Shown: piece after piece, positions 34,526 to 43,175 of the stretch
How the letters are laid out: every line of letters begins with the position of its first letter
Position numbering within the stretch: position 1 is the stretch's first letter
NCBI RefSeq assembly: GCF_946222835.1
Contig: NZ_CAMIHD010000012.1
Location: 13,543 to 77,542, forward strand
From: an uncultured Corynebacterium sp.
Lineage (GTDB): Bacteria; Actinomycetota; Actinomycetes; Mycobacteriales; Mycobacteriaceae
DNA: 64,000 bases
Reading direction: 5' to 3'
Notes under the pieces: model-generated
Told to the model about the DNA's origin: nothing
Database searches by the model: none
Seen by the model: only the letters and a program-made list of their open reading frames with translations
Position numbers and translations under genes: made by a program

Positions 34526-36139
34526 CTATTTCTTCGCTAGACGTGCCATCGCCTCGAGCACTTCCGACATCCCGGCTTTTTCGGCAGAGTAGGTGACCGC
34601 CTGGGCACCCTTTACTACCTCAATAGGGGCGGTTTCCAAAGCCACAGTTGGAATCCACTCAAGGAATTCCTCGTCCCCCGGTTCATTTGCAAAAACCAAA
34701 GCCTCGTCCGGCCCATCTTGGAGATCCTCTAGGATAAGTTCCACTCCTTGCGCCGCAGTCGCAGCAGTGACAGACATCGCAGCGGCATCGAGGCGTGGCT
34801 GCACAGCATCCTCATCGAGAACAATGTTCCACACGGCTTGCGGAACATTCACCTCACCGGTGGGCGATACCACTATGAGAACTTCAGCAGCTGGGTAAAT
34901 TTCCGAGAAAGCCTTCTGCAATCGCGGAGTCAGGGCACCATCCTCCCAGTTCAGTGCGCTACTATGCGCAACTATCACGCGGGGAATAGAAGAAAATTGC
35001 GCCTTCATACGGTGCGGCAACCGCGAGACGATAAGCCGGGATTGGGTAGCTGCCGCCAAAAGGCCCTGCTCCGCTACGGAACCGGCCCAAATCTCTTTAC
35101 TACTGGCGCTAATGGAAGCCTGGGTTTGCGCCACATCAGACTTCAGCTGCGCCATAATATCCGCGACCTTATCGCGGCCTTCATCCACGCCGCGGGTAGC
35201 TTCTTCCACTACGGCATTGAGGTTCGCTTTGATCCACTCCAAGGTCTCTGGGGCGGTTCGCGCCCTATTCTTCGGGGCATCCCCGCCTGTCCCCTTGGCG
35301 GCGGCCATGCGGTTGCGAACCAAGTCAACCGTGGTAACGGATACGCGTTCTTTGAGCCCTACCAGGTCATCACGCAACCGACGTACGCGGTAGCGCTCGG
35401 TTTCCACTTCGGCATCGCGAGCCTCTGCCTCTTCCAAGGTGGGGGCACCGCCGCCTTTACGGGCCGGCACCCAATATTCTCCGGCGGGCATTGGGCCAAA
35501 CTCGGCTTCGTACTGGTCCCATAGCCCTTCCAGCGCTTCTTGCATGCGGCGGCGAATCTCTGCGGTATCGGCTTCCGCATCGCCACTGGGATAATACGGC
35601 TCTAGTGCAGTAATAAAGACTGGAGTCTTCGTCCGTCCCAGGTTCTTTTTATGTCCTTTGGTCCACAGGCGCTGCGAACCGAAGATAACCTGTGGGATGA
35701 CCGGCACCCCCGCCTCATAGGCAATGCGGGAAGCGCCGCTTTTCATGCTCCGAATTTCAAAGCTGCGGGAAATCGTGCCCTCAGAAAAGACTCCCACGAG
35801 CTCGCCATCCTTGGCCAGCTGTACCGCTTGCCGCAAGGAAGCACTACCGTCAATACGATCAACCGGCACATGGTGCATGGCCTTCAACAACGGGCCAGCT
35901 ACTGGGGACTTAAAAATTCCGGCTTTGGCCAAGAAGCGCACGAGACGCCTTTTGCGGTAAGCCAAGAAAGCGCCGAAGAGGAAATCCATGTAACCGGTGT
36001 GGTTGCAGACCAACACCGCGCCGCCCTTATCGGGGATATTTTCTTCGCCCGAAAGGCGCATCTGTAATCCCTGAGCCAGAGTCACCCCCCTGCCAATGTG
36101 GGTGATCTGGCGGTACAGGAAATTCGTCGCAGCGTTCAT
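34526..36139 (-). CDS. PlsC-type acyltransferase with long unassigned C-terminal region
   Basis: 537 residues. The first 210 are a lysophosphatidic-acid-acyltransferase domain: NHTGYMD (H-x4-D catalytic pair near 46-51), VDRIDGS, FSEGTISRS and VPVIPQVIFG. Such enzymes acylate a lyso-phospholipid at the membrane. About 320 further residues follow, beginning with helical text (KERVSVTTVDLVRN) and a predicted coiled coil (DKVADIMAQLKSDVAQTQASI), then a mixed alpha/beta part (RVIVAHSSALNWEDG, AEVLIVVSPTGEV) I cannot assign. Ordinary PlsC is 200-300 residues. The gene stands between serS and the glp promoter and ends at a clear terminator. Confidence 0.8.
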   Translation of the reverse strand: MNAATNFLYRQITHIGRGVTLAQGLQMRLSGEENIPDKGGAVLVCNHTGYMDFLFGAFLAYRKRRLVRFLAKAGIFKSPVAGPLLKAMHHVPVDRIDGSASLRQAVQLAKDGELVGVFSEGTISRSFEIRSMKSGASRIAYEAGVPVIPQVIFGSQRLWTKGHKKNLGRTKTPVFITALEPYYPSGDAEADTAEIRRRMQEALEGLWDQYEAEFGPMPAGEYWVPARKGGGAPTLEEAEARDAEVETERYRVRRLRDDLVGLKERVSVTTVDLVRNRMAAAKGTGGDAPKNRARTAPETLEWIKANLNAVVEEATRGVDEGRDKVADIMAQLKSDVAQTQASISASSKEIWAGSVAEQGLLAAATQSRLIVSRLPHRMKAQFSSIPRVIVAHSSALNWEDGALTPRLQKAFSEIYPAAEVLIVVSPTGEVNVPQAVWNIVLDEDAVQPRLDAAAMSVTAATAAQGVELILEDLQDGPDEALVFANEPGDEEFLEWIPTVALETAPIEVVKGAQAVTYSAEKAGMSEVLEAMARLAKK

Positions 36140-36162
36140 AACTCTCCAGGACGACGGCGGAC

Positions 36163-37419
36163 TTACTGCGGGGTCAGGACATCCTTGCCCACGAAGGGGC
36201 GCAGGGCCTCAGGGACAACAACAGAGCCGTCGGCCTGCTGGTGGTTTTCCAAAATAGCAACGAGCCAGCGGGTAGTGGCCAAAGTACCGTTCAGGGTAGC
36301 AGCGGTCTGGGTCTTGCCGTTCTCGTCGCGGTAACGGGTGGACAGGCGGCGAGCCTGGAAGGTGGTGCAGTTCGAGGTGGAGGTCAGCTCGCGGTAGGTG
36401 CCCTGGGTAGGAACCCACGCCTCGTTATCGAACTTGCGGGCCGCCGAGGAACCGAGATCACCACCGGCGATATCGATGGTGCGGTAGGGCAGCTCCATGG
36501 CTGCAAGCATATCCTTTTCCATAGATAGAAGGCGCTGGTGCATGTCCTCAGCATCTTCCGGCTTGCAGTAAACAAACATTTCTAGCTTGTCGAACTGGTG
36601 GACACGCAAGATGCCACGGGTGTCCTTGCCGTGGGAGCCAGCCTCACGGCGGAAACAGGAGGACCAACCGGCGTACTGCAGCGGACCATTGGAAAGGTCA
36701 ATAATCTCGTCCTTATGGTAGCCAGCAAGGGCCACCTCAGAGGTACCGACCAGATACATATCATCGGCCGGCAAGTAGTAGACTTCATCGGAGTGCTGAC
36801 CCAAGAAACCGGTGCCGGACATAATGTCTGGGCGGACCAGAACTGGCGGAATCATCAGCTTAAAACCGGCCTCGCGCGCCTTTTGCGCCGCGAGCATGAG
36901 CATACCCAACTGCAGGAAGGCACCATCACCAGTGAGGTAGTAGAAGCGAGCTCCACCTACCTTGGCGCCGCGCTTGACGTCGATGAGGCCTAGGGATTCG
37001 CCCAGCTCAAGGTGATCCTTCGGTTCGAAGTCGAACTCCGGAATCTGGCCAACTTCTTCTACCACCACGAAGTCATCCTCGCCGCCAGCTGGGGCGCCTT
37101 CGACTACGTTATCCAGCTTGTACTGGAGCTCTTCCACCTTGGCCTCAGCGGCGGACTGTGCTTCTTCCGCCTCCTTAACCTTGGCTTTTAGCTCATTGGA
37201 GCCCTCCAGCAAAGCGGGGCGCTCCTCCGGGGGGGCCTGGCCGATCTTCTTGCCAAAAGCCTTCTGCTCGGAGCGCAGTTCGTCGGCCTTCTGGATAGCA
37301 GCACGGCGCTGCTCATCAGCTTCCAAAAGCTTATCCACGAGGGAGGGATCCTCACCTCGGTTCACCTGGGAAGCACGGACAACGTCGGGGTTTTCGCGGA
37401 GTAGCTTGAGATCAATCAC
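36163..37419 (-). CDS. serS: Seryl-tRNA synthetase
   Basis: 418 residues, class II. The N-terminal tRNA-binding coiled-coil arm covers about 20-110 (RREE/EQRRAAIQKADELRSEQKAFGKKI-type helices). The catalytic core has the three class II motifs, including FRREAGSHGKDTRG and a C-terminal TLNGTLATTRWLVAILEN motif 3. It charges tRNA-Ser with serine. The gene is 23 bases upstream of the acyltransferase on the same strand and divergent from the GntR regulator; serS next to a FarR-type regulator matches C. glutamicum gene order. Confidence 0.96.
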   Translation of the reverse strand: MIDLKLLRENPDVVRASQVNRGEDPSLVDKLLEADEQRRAAIQKADELRSEQKAFGKKIGQAPPEERPALLEGSNELKAKVKEAEEAQSAAEAKVEELQYKLDNVVEGAPAGGEDDFVVVEEVGQIPEFDFEPKDHLELGESLGLIDVKRGAKVGGARFYYLTGDGAFLQLGMLMLAAQKAREAGFKLMIPPVLVRPDIMSGTGFLGQHSDEVYYLPADDMYLVGTSEVALAGYHKDEIIDLSNGPLQYAGWSSCFRREAGSHGKDTRGILRVHQFDKLEMFVYCKPEDAEDMHQRLLSMEKDMLAAMELPYRTIDIAGGDLGSSAARKFDNEAWVPTQGTYRELTSTSNCTTFQARRLSTRYRDENGKTQTAATLNGTLATTRWLVAILENHQQADGSVVVPEALRPFVGKDVLTPQ

Positions 37420-37484
37420 GAATGTAAGTTTAGCGTATTGACTACACCTTGCGGTGGTAATAACCAGCGAATTATCATGGTGTT

Positions 37485-38234
37485 ATGTCCGCCGTTCCGC
37501 TTCCCGCCCGCACAATTGTGGACGGTCCCGTTCCAAAACACGCCCAATTACACGATATCCTCGAAGAATTGTGTCGCACGACCCTCAAACCCGGCGATAT
37601 ACTCCCTGGCGAAAGGCTCCTTGAAGAAACCTACGGAGTGTCACGTATCACAGTGCGTCGCGCCATTGGGGATCTTGTCGCAGCCGGGAAATTGCGTCGC
37701 GTCCGCGGCAAGGGCACCTTCGTAGCCCCCAATCCTTTAGTATCCCGGCTCCACCTGGCCTCATTTTCGGATGAGATGGGCGCCCAAGACGTAACTGCCT
37801 CCTCCAAGATTCTTACCAGCGGCCGCAGTAGCGCCCCAGAGGACGCCGCCATCTTTTTTGATACTCCTGCCCACACCGAACATATTCATTTGCGCCGCCT
37901 ACGTTTGGGCGATGGCGAACCGTACTCTATTGACGATGGCTGGTATAACTCCACGTTTGCGCCCAACCTTTTGGAAAATGATATCTACAACTCGGTCTAC
38001 GCCATCCTCGATTCTGTCTTTGATGCCCCCATTACCGATGCGGATCAGACGGTCTCTGCAATTTCGGCCGATGTGGACACTGCCCCGCTTCTCGACGTCC
38101 CCGTGGGCACCCCACTGCTGCATATTGTGCGCTACTCCCGCTCGGGCGATAGACCGGTGGAATGGTGTTCTTCGGTCTACCGTACGGACCGTTACCGCCT
38201 GACTACCCGCGTGGCTAGGGAGAACAGTATCTAG
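37485..38234 (+). CDS. farR: GntR-family (HutC/FarR-type) transcriptional regulator
   Basis: 249 residues. The N-terminal winged helix contains LPGERLLEETYGVSRITVRRAIGDL split by typical spacing, then the UTRA ligand domain (about 95-245) with EHIHLRRLR and the closing SSVYRTDRYRL strand, which place it in the HutC subgroup. In C. glutamicum a regulator at this position after serS is named FarR and is linked to fatty-acid and amino-acid genes; the name is transferred by synteny. The 65-base divergent gap to serS holds both promoters. Confidence 0.75.
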   Translation: MSAVPLPARTIVDGPVPKHAQLHDILEELCRTTLKPGDILPGERLLEETYGVSRITVRRAIGDLVAAGKLRRVRGKGTFVAPNPLVSRLHLASFSDEMGAQDVTASSKILTSGRSSAPEDAAIFFDTPAHTEHIHLRRLRLGDGEPYSIDDGWYNSTFAPNLLENDIYNSVYAILDSVFDAPITDADQTVSAISADVDTAPLLDVPVGTPLLHIVRYSRSGDRPVEWCSSVYRTDRYRLTTRVARENSI

Positions 38235-38270
38235 CCAGCACCCTGCTGAAAAGGTAAGATTAAGGGCCTT

Positions 38271-39344
38271 ATGAAGAAATCACCTGCGTGGCGTTCCGCT
38301 GTGGCCGTCCAGATTGTCTTGATTGCGGCAATCGCGGCGGCCGTTTTCATGGGCATCTACGGCGTTATCAGCTCCCACAAATCAGGCGGCGAAGACACTA
38401 CTGCTGCCCGACAATATGGTAGTGGGGATGCTTCAGAAACCGCAGCTCCCAAGCCAGAGCCTTTCACCGCCGCGGCCGCCGGCGCCTGTTTGACGTGGGA
38501 TATCGCGCAAGATGGCTCCGCTACTGGCTTCAAGGAAGTGCCCTGTTCCGAGCAGCACCGCTTCGAGGTTTCCAAGACTGAAGACTTAAGTGTCTACCCG
38601 ACCAGTGAATTCGGACCTGATGCCACCCGCCCAGCGCTTACCCGTCAACACCAGTTGCGCGATGAGCTGTGTGAATCCGCTACCGTGGGCTACCTGCACG
38701 GCAAATGGGATCCGAATGGCAAGTACGATGTGGCATCTATTCTTCCGCCGCAATCCGCTTGGGATCGGGGCGACCGCACCCTGCTCTGTGGCCTGCAAAC
38801 CACCGATGATCACGGCGTACCGCAGCTTAATACCGGCAACGTAGAGGCTTCCGAGCAGGCCAACCTCACCCAGCCGGGCGAGTGCTTAGCCATTGATGAC
38901 AAGCAGGTTCCGCACGTGGTCGACTGCGCTAAGCCACACCAGATGGAGACCGTATCCGTTATTGATGTGGGTAAGCAGTTCCCTGATGGCTACCCGAACG
39001 GCAAGGATATGGACAAATTCCTTTCCGATACCTGTACCGCCGCTACCGAGGACTACCTCGGCGGCGAGGAGCAGCTTTACCAGTCCACGCTGCAACCATT
39101 CTGGGGTTCTATCACCGAGGCCTCGTGGAATGGCGGCACCAAGTCCGTCAATTGCTCCCTCGTGCATGCCCGCGAAGGCGGCGGCTTCTCCGCCATCACC
39201 GGCTCCGCTACCGGTGGCCGCCAGGCGCTGACTATCGACGGCAAGCCGCCGGAGGAGCGACCTGAGCGCAATCCGCTGCGCGAGGATAAGGACAATAAGC
39301 CGGCACCCGAATCGGCCGCCCCTGCACCAGCCCCAGCACCCTAA
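38271..39344 (+). CDS. Membrane-anchored septum-formation-like protein
   Basis: 357 residues. One N-terminal membrane helix (about 11-32) is followed by two external repeats of the Septum_form-type domain, each starting with a Cys-containing strand (GACLTWDI, GECLAIDD) and carrying pairs such as VPCSEQHRFEV and VDCAKPHQMETV that suggest disulfides. The tail is Pro/Ala-rich and disordered. Related actinobacterial proteins are linked to division or wall biology, but evidence is thin. Its stop overlaps the start of the metallopeptidase gene (TAATG), so they are coupled. Function inferred only. Confidence 0.7.
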   Translation: MKKSPAWRSAVAVQIVLIAAIAAAVFMGIYGVISSHKSGGEDTTAARQYGSGDASETAAPKPEPFTAAAAGACLTWDIAQDGSATGFKEVPCSEQHRFEVSKTEDLSVYPTSEFGPDATRPALTRQHQLRDELCESATVGYLHGKWDPNGKYDVASILPPQSAWDRGDRTLLCGLQTTDDHGVPQLNTGNVEASEQANLTQPGECLAIDDKQVPHVVDCAKPHQMETVSVIDVGKQFPDGYPNGKDMDKFLSDTCTAATEDYLGGEEQLYQSTLQPFWGSITEASWNGGTKSVNCSLVHAREGGGFSAITGSATGGRQALTIDGKPPEERPERNPLREDKDNKPAPESAAPAPAPAP

Positions 39345-39691
39345 TGGTGGAGGTTTCAGAAGAGCGCTTCGATAAAATGGTCAACGAGGCGCTGGATCAG
39401 GTACCCGAGGAATTTGTGCGCCGCATGCGCAACCTCGTCATTTTGGTCGAAGATGAAAATCCCGATAATCCGATGCTGCTCGGGCTCTACGAAGGCGTGG
39501 CTCTCCCCCACCGCACCTTCGACCACACCGGTTTCTTGCCCGATGCGATCTTCATTTACCGGAAGACACTGCAGCGCTGGTCCGGCAGCGAAGAAGAACT
39601 AGCAGAGCAGGTCAAAGTCACCGTCTTCCACGAACTCGGCCACTACTTCGGCCTCGAAGAAGAGGAGCTGCACCGGCTGGGCTGGGGCTAG
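39344..39691 (+). CDS. Small zincin-like metallopeptidase
   Basis: 115 residues of the actinobacterial metallopeptidase family (MCP/zincin-like). The zinc motif HELGHYFGLEEE (HExxHxxGxxE) is intact near residues 97-108, at the C-terminus as usual for this family. There is no signal peptide, so it is cytosolic. It is translated by overlap with the preceding septum-formation-like gene. Substrate and role are unknown. The 3' end overlaps the convergent phosphatase gene by 4 bases. Confidence 0.8.
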   Translation: MVEVSEERFDKMVNEALDQVPEEFVRRMRNLVILVEDENPDNPMLLGLYEGVALPHRTFDHTGFLPDAIFIYRKTLQRWSGSEEELAEQVKVTVFHELGHYFGLEEEELHRLGWG

Positions 39692-40341
39692 AGCTCTGTA
39701 TCTGCCCAACGGGTCAATGTCCACTCACCAAAGCCCTTGCCGCGTGGTTCTATCACCATGAAGCGGCAATTGGCCAGGTAGCCGGTATAGGCAAAGTCGG
39801 CATCGACGCCCGTAGCGTGCTTGGTCACCACACGGATGGCCGCGCCGTGGCTGACAAGGATGACATCTTGGTCGTCGGCAAGCTGCTCTGCAATGCCCTC
39901 CAGCACCGGCTGGTAGCGAGCCAGCACATCATCCAAGGTCTCGCCGCCTTCCATCCCGGCGCCGCGCTCGCCATCGCACCAGCCACGCATAGCCACCATG
40001 TGCGACCGATGGGCATCTTCGCTACCGTCCATCTCCCAGTCACCGGCGAAAATTTCGTGCACGCCGGAGATTACGTCAACGCGCTGAGAAAATTCCGGCA
40101 TACCGCGCTCCTGCTCAAAGGCGCGTGCCACCAGCATCGCGGTCTGCTGAGCGCGCAGGGCAATGGAGCATTTAAATTCCACCTCGCGCTCGCCCACCAA
40201 CTGCGCTATCTCGCGGCCTGCCTCCGTGGCTTGGTCGCGCCCGCGCTCGGTAAGCTCTGCCCCGGGCGGGCGGGTATCGAGGAAGCGGGAAACATTGGAA
40301 TAGGTCTGGCCGTGGCGCAGCAGGATTATTCTTCCAGGCAT
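39688..40341 (-). CDS. Histidine-phosphatase-family protein (phosphoglycerate-mutase-like)
   Basis: 217 residues with the LLRHGQTYSN motif at 7-16, catalytic His9, conserved Arg and a second histidine in LVSHGAAIRV. The family includes broad phosphatases and glucosyl-3-phosphoglycerate phosphatases as well as true mutases; this is the cofactor-independent phosphatase branch by look. The C. glutamicum homologue next to pheA is annotated as a phosphoglycerate-mutase-like protein. It ends against the metallopeptidase and starts 9 bases after pheA, so it may share the pheA transcript. Confidence 0.85.
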   Translation of the reverse strand: MPGRIILLRHGQTYSNVSRFLDTRPPGAELTERGRDQATEAGREIAQLVGEREVEFKCSIALRAQQTAMLVARAFEQERGMPEFSQRVDVISGVHEIFAGDWEMDGSEDAHRSHMVAMRGWCDGERGAGMEGGETLDDVLARYQPVLEGIAEQLADDQDVILVSHGAAIRVVTKHATGVDADFAYTGYLANCRFMVIEPRGKGFGEWTLTRWADTEL

Positions 40342-40350
40342 GCCTCTAGA

Positions 40351-41247
40351 TTATTGGCCCCTGCGCGCCCGCGCTACCCAATCATCCGCCGCGGTGAGAT
40401 CGCGCGGCGGCTTGCCCGCAGGCGTTGCCGCCGGCCAAGAGCCGAGGAACAGCAAAACCTCTGTCCGCAGCCACAGCGCACGCAGCGCCTCCGCCACCGG
40501 TTGATCCTCAATGTGCCCGATAAGATCCACATAAAAGCGGTACGTGCCAAATGTCTCACGCGTGGGCCGGGATTCGATCCGAGATAGATCCACGCCGCGG
40601 TGCGCAAGGTCCTGCAATGCCCCCACCAGGCTGCCCGGCTCATTAGGCAGGGTAAAAATAACGCTCGTGCGGTCCTGGCCGGTACGCGCGGTGGGCCTTC
40701 CGGGCCTTCCCACCAAAACGAAGCGCGTTGCAGCGCCCTCGACGTCCGCCACGCCTTGGGCGATAGTCTCCAAGCCGAAGATCTCGGCGGCACGTGCTGG
40801 TGCCGCAGCGGCATCAGCGTCTCCACGGGCTACGGCCTCGGCCGCGGCGGCATTGGAGCTGGCCGGCACAAACTCTACCTCCGGCAAGTTATGTTTCACC
40901 CATCCACGGATTTGCTGGAACGCCACCGGGTGGGTGCTCAGCCGCCGAATATCACCCTTCCCTGGCCGAGTCATGATGCTAAAGGCCACAGGGATATCCA
41001 CCTCGCGGTAAATCTGCACCGGTTCTGCTTCAACGAGCGCATCAAAGGTGGTGGTCACAGCGCCATCAACGGAATTTTCAATGGCTACGCAGGCATAGTC
41101 TGCCTGCCCGGCACGCACGGCAGCCACCGCTTCCGAGGGAGAGCCAACCGGCAGGGTCTCGACCTCCGGCAGGTGCGCAGCAAACTTGTGCACGGCTGCT
41201 TCCGTAAAAGTTCCGGCCGGTCCAAGGAAGGCGATGGTGGTAGTCAT
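40351..41247 (-). CDS. pheA: Prephenate dehydratase
   Basis: 298 residues from ATG 41247 (MTTTIAFLGPAGTFTE); AAGGTG upstream favours it over a GTG nine bases earlier. It converts prephenate to phenylpyruvate in phenylalanine synthesis. The catalytic domain runs to about 185 with the essential TRF in GAATRFVLVG. An ACT domain follows (about 195-270; LPNEPGSLVGAL and ESRPTRETFGTYRF), where phenylalanine inhibits the enzyme. Standalone PheA without chorismate mutase is normal in corynebacteria. It is divergent from the amidase gene, 33 bases apart. Confidence 0.94.
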   Translation of the reverse strand: MTTTIAFLGPAGTFTEAAVHKFAAHLPEVETLPVGSPSEAVAAVRAGQADYACVAIENSVDGAVTTTFDALVEAEPVQIYREVDIPVAFSIMTRPGKGDIRRLSTHPVAFQQIRGWVKHNLPEVEFVPASSNAAAAEAVARGDADAAAAPARAAEIFGLETIAQGVADVEGAATRFVLVGRPGRPTARTGQDRTSVIFTLPNEPGSLVGALQDLAHRGVDLSRIESRPTRETFGTYRFYVDLIGHIEDQPVAEALRALWLRTEVLLFLGSWPAATPAGKPPRDLTAADDWVARARRGQ

Positions 41248-41280
41248 GCACGTCACCTTAGCCCACTAAACTGGTGCCCC

Positions 41281-42417
41281 ATGGACTTTTCCGTAGAACA
41301 ACTCCGCGCGGATCTGCACGGCCTTACCCCAGAGAAACACGGTTTTACCTACTTGGATATGGACCGGAAGTCCTCCGGCCACGGCCGGCTTAGCGGCTGG
41401 GTCCTCTCTGCCAAGGATCTCTGCGATGTTCGCGGCATGCCCACGACCTTGGGAAACGTTGATCGCACCTACCATCCCGAGCACAGCGATGCCTTCGTAG
41501 AGGCCTTAGAAGAGCAAGGTGCGCTGATCATCGGTAAGTCCTCCACTCCAGAGATGGGCTTGCGCGTGGATACGGAACCGGTAGGCCTGCCCCACCCCGA
41601 TAATCCCCTCTACCCCGGCTGCACCCCGGGTGGTTCCTCGGGCGGTGCAGCGGTGCAGGTCGCGCGGGGTTTGCTGCGCGCGGCGCACGCCAGCGACGGT
41701 GGCGGATCCATCCGCGTACCGGCCGCTGCCTGCGGTGTGGTGGGCTTTAAACCGGCAGGAAAAGAACTGGGTGTGCAGGGCTTTATCACCCGGACCGTGG
41801 CCGATAATGCGTTTCTGCATGGCCACCGCATGATCACTCCCCGCGCCCGCATCGGCCTGCTGGTGGAGCCATTATTCTGCGATGCCAGCGTCGACGCGCA
41901 CCACCTGCGCGCTGCCCGCGAGGCGGCCCAACGCCTGCGAGCAGCCGGCTTCCACGTGGTGCCCATTTCCCCGTATCCGCAGGCCCGGGCCACCTTTGCG
42001 CATTTCCGGAATACCTTTACCTCCCGCCTGGCAGGGCTCAGCCCGGCGGCGGGTTACGCCGCGTGGATTGCCCAACAGGGCCAGCGCGTCAGCTCCGCTG
42101 AACTGGCCGCGGCGAAGGCGCATGTTCGGCAGCTGTCCGGCTTACTAGCCCAGGAGTGGGGCGTCGATGCCATCCTCACCCCAATGCTGACCACGGATCC
42201 GCCGCGCATTGGCCATTTCCTCTCTCTTTCCCATGCGGAAAATTTCGCGGCCCAGACCCGGTGGTCCCCATGGGGTTCCCTTTTCAATATGGCCCGCCTG
42301 CCTGCCATTTCCGTGCCGTGGACCATTCCCAATCACCCGCCGGTGGGAGTACACCTGGGAAGCATTACGCTTTCCGACGCCGCCCTCCTCGGCCTTGCCC
42401 ACATCCTGCACCCATGA
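41281..42417 (+). CDS. Amidase-signature-family hydrolase
   Basis: 378 residues from ATG 41281; a much longer upstream frame is antisense to pheA and rejected. The Ser-cisSer-Lys triad is visible as Lys45 (SAKDL), Ser119 (PGGSSGG) and Ser143 (DGGGSIRVPA). The enzyme hydrolyses an amide in the cytosol. It is shorter than typical GatA or amidases (450-500), with a reduced C-terminal half, yet the core is complete. Its stop overlaps the next start (ATGA), so it is coupled to the CPBP membrane protein. Substrate unknown. Confidence 0.85.
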   Translation: MDFSVEQLRADLHGLTPEKHGFTYLDMDRKSSGHGRLSGWVLSAKDLCDVRGMPTTLGNVDRTYHPEHSDAFVEALEEQGALIIGKSSTPEMGLRVDTEPVGLPHPDNPLYPGCTPGGSSGGAAVQVARGLLRAAHASDGGGSIRVPAAACGVVGFKPAGKELGVQGFITRTVADNAFLHGHRMITPRARIGLLVEPLFCDASVDAHHLRAAREAAQRLRAAGFHVVPISPYPQARATFAHFRNTFTSRLAGLSPAAGYAAWIAQQGQRVSSAELAAAKAHVRQLSGLLAQEWGVDAILTPMLTTDPPRIGHFLSLSHAENFAAQTRWSPWGSLFNMARLPAISVPWTIPNHPPVGVHLGSITLSDAALLGLAHILHP

Positions 42418-43112
42418 CTAAGTCCCTACGCGCCGAACTGCTCATCGTCCTCACCCTCACTTTTGGCATTTCCGGGGTGCGGGCGGTGCTGCATCTCATC
42501 AATTCTCTTGCCTCGCCACAGCGGCTCAATGAGCAATCCGTGACGCTCAATTCCAGCCAGTCCTCTTTAGCCTGGGTGGATATGGGCCTGCAGCTGTGCT
42601 CGGCCGCCGTACTCTGCTCCTATGGTGCTTTGGCGCTTTTCCTGCTGGCTAAGGACCATATTTTCCCGCGTTCCTACCGCGCCCGCGACTGTCTGGAGGG
42701 CGCGGGGCTTGCCGCCCTCATTGGCATCCCGGGGCTCGCCCTGTATTTCGCGGCACTGCAATTGGGGTGGAGCAAGGAAGTCATCCCGGGCGACTTCGCC
42801 AATGCCTGGGTGGAAATCCCCGTTTCCCTCCTCAAGGCCGCTGCCAACGCCTTCGCGGAGGAAACCGTGGTGGTGATGTGGCTTATGACGCGCTTGCGCC
42901 AGGCCCACTGGTCGCTGCCAGCCACGCTGGCCGCAAGCTCCATTCTTCGCGGTTCTTACCACCTCTACCAGGGTGTTTCCGCTGGATGTGGCAATATCAT
43001 CATGGGGTTAATCTACGGCTATTACTACCACCGCACGGGGCGGGTATGGCCTCTGGTCATAGCGCATTTTCTTATCGACGCCGTCGCTTTCGTGGGTTAT
43101 TCCTTCCTGTGA
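42414..43112 (+). CDS. CPBP-family intramembrane metalloprotease
   Basis: 232 residues with about six to seven membrane helices. The CPBP/Abi motifs are present: EE in AFAEETVVVMWLMTRLR (near residues 146-147), an Arg-His pair in SSILRGSYHLYQG and a last helix with HFLIDAVAF. The family contains CAAX prenyl proteases, bacteriocin self-immunity proteins and other membrane proteases. The start ATG overlaps the amidase stop; a longer in-frame start is inside the amidase gene and rejected. Its substrate is unknown and no bacteriocin gene was seen near it. Confidence 0.8.
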   Translation: MTKSLRAELLIVLTLTFGISGVRAVLHLINSLASPQRLNEQSVTLNSSQSSLAWVDMGLQLCSAAVLCSYGALALFLLAKDHIFPRSYRARDCLEGAGLAALIGIPGLALYFAALQLGWSKEVIPGDFANAWVEIPVSLLKAAANAFAEETVVVMWLMTRLRQAHWSLPATLAASSILRGSYHLYQGVSAGCGNIIMGLIYGYYYHRTGRVWPLVIAHFLIDAVAFVGYSFL

Positions 43113-43175
43113 AAAAGCCCTTAAGGGGACGTCGCGAAGCAGGCGTTGCTCCCTGCTCCTTGTAAGGTATAGCGC

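Noticed and set aside
40600..41280. Upstream extension of the amidase frame
   Set aside because: The 227 extra codons lie opposite pheA; the family N-terminus starts at 41281.
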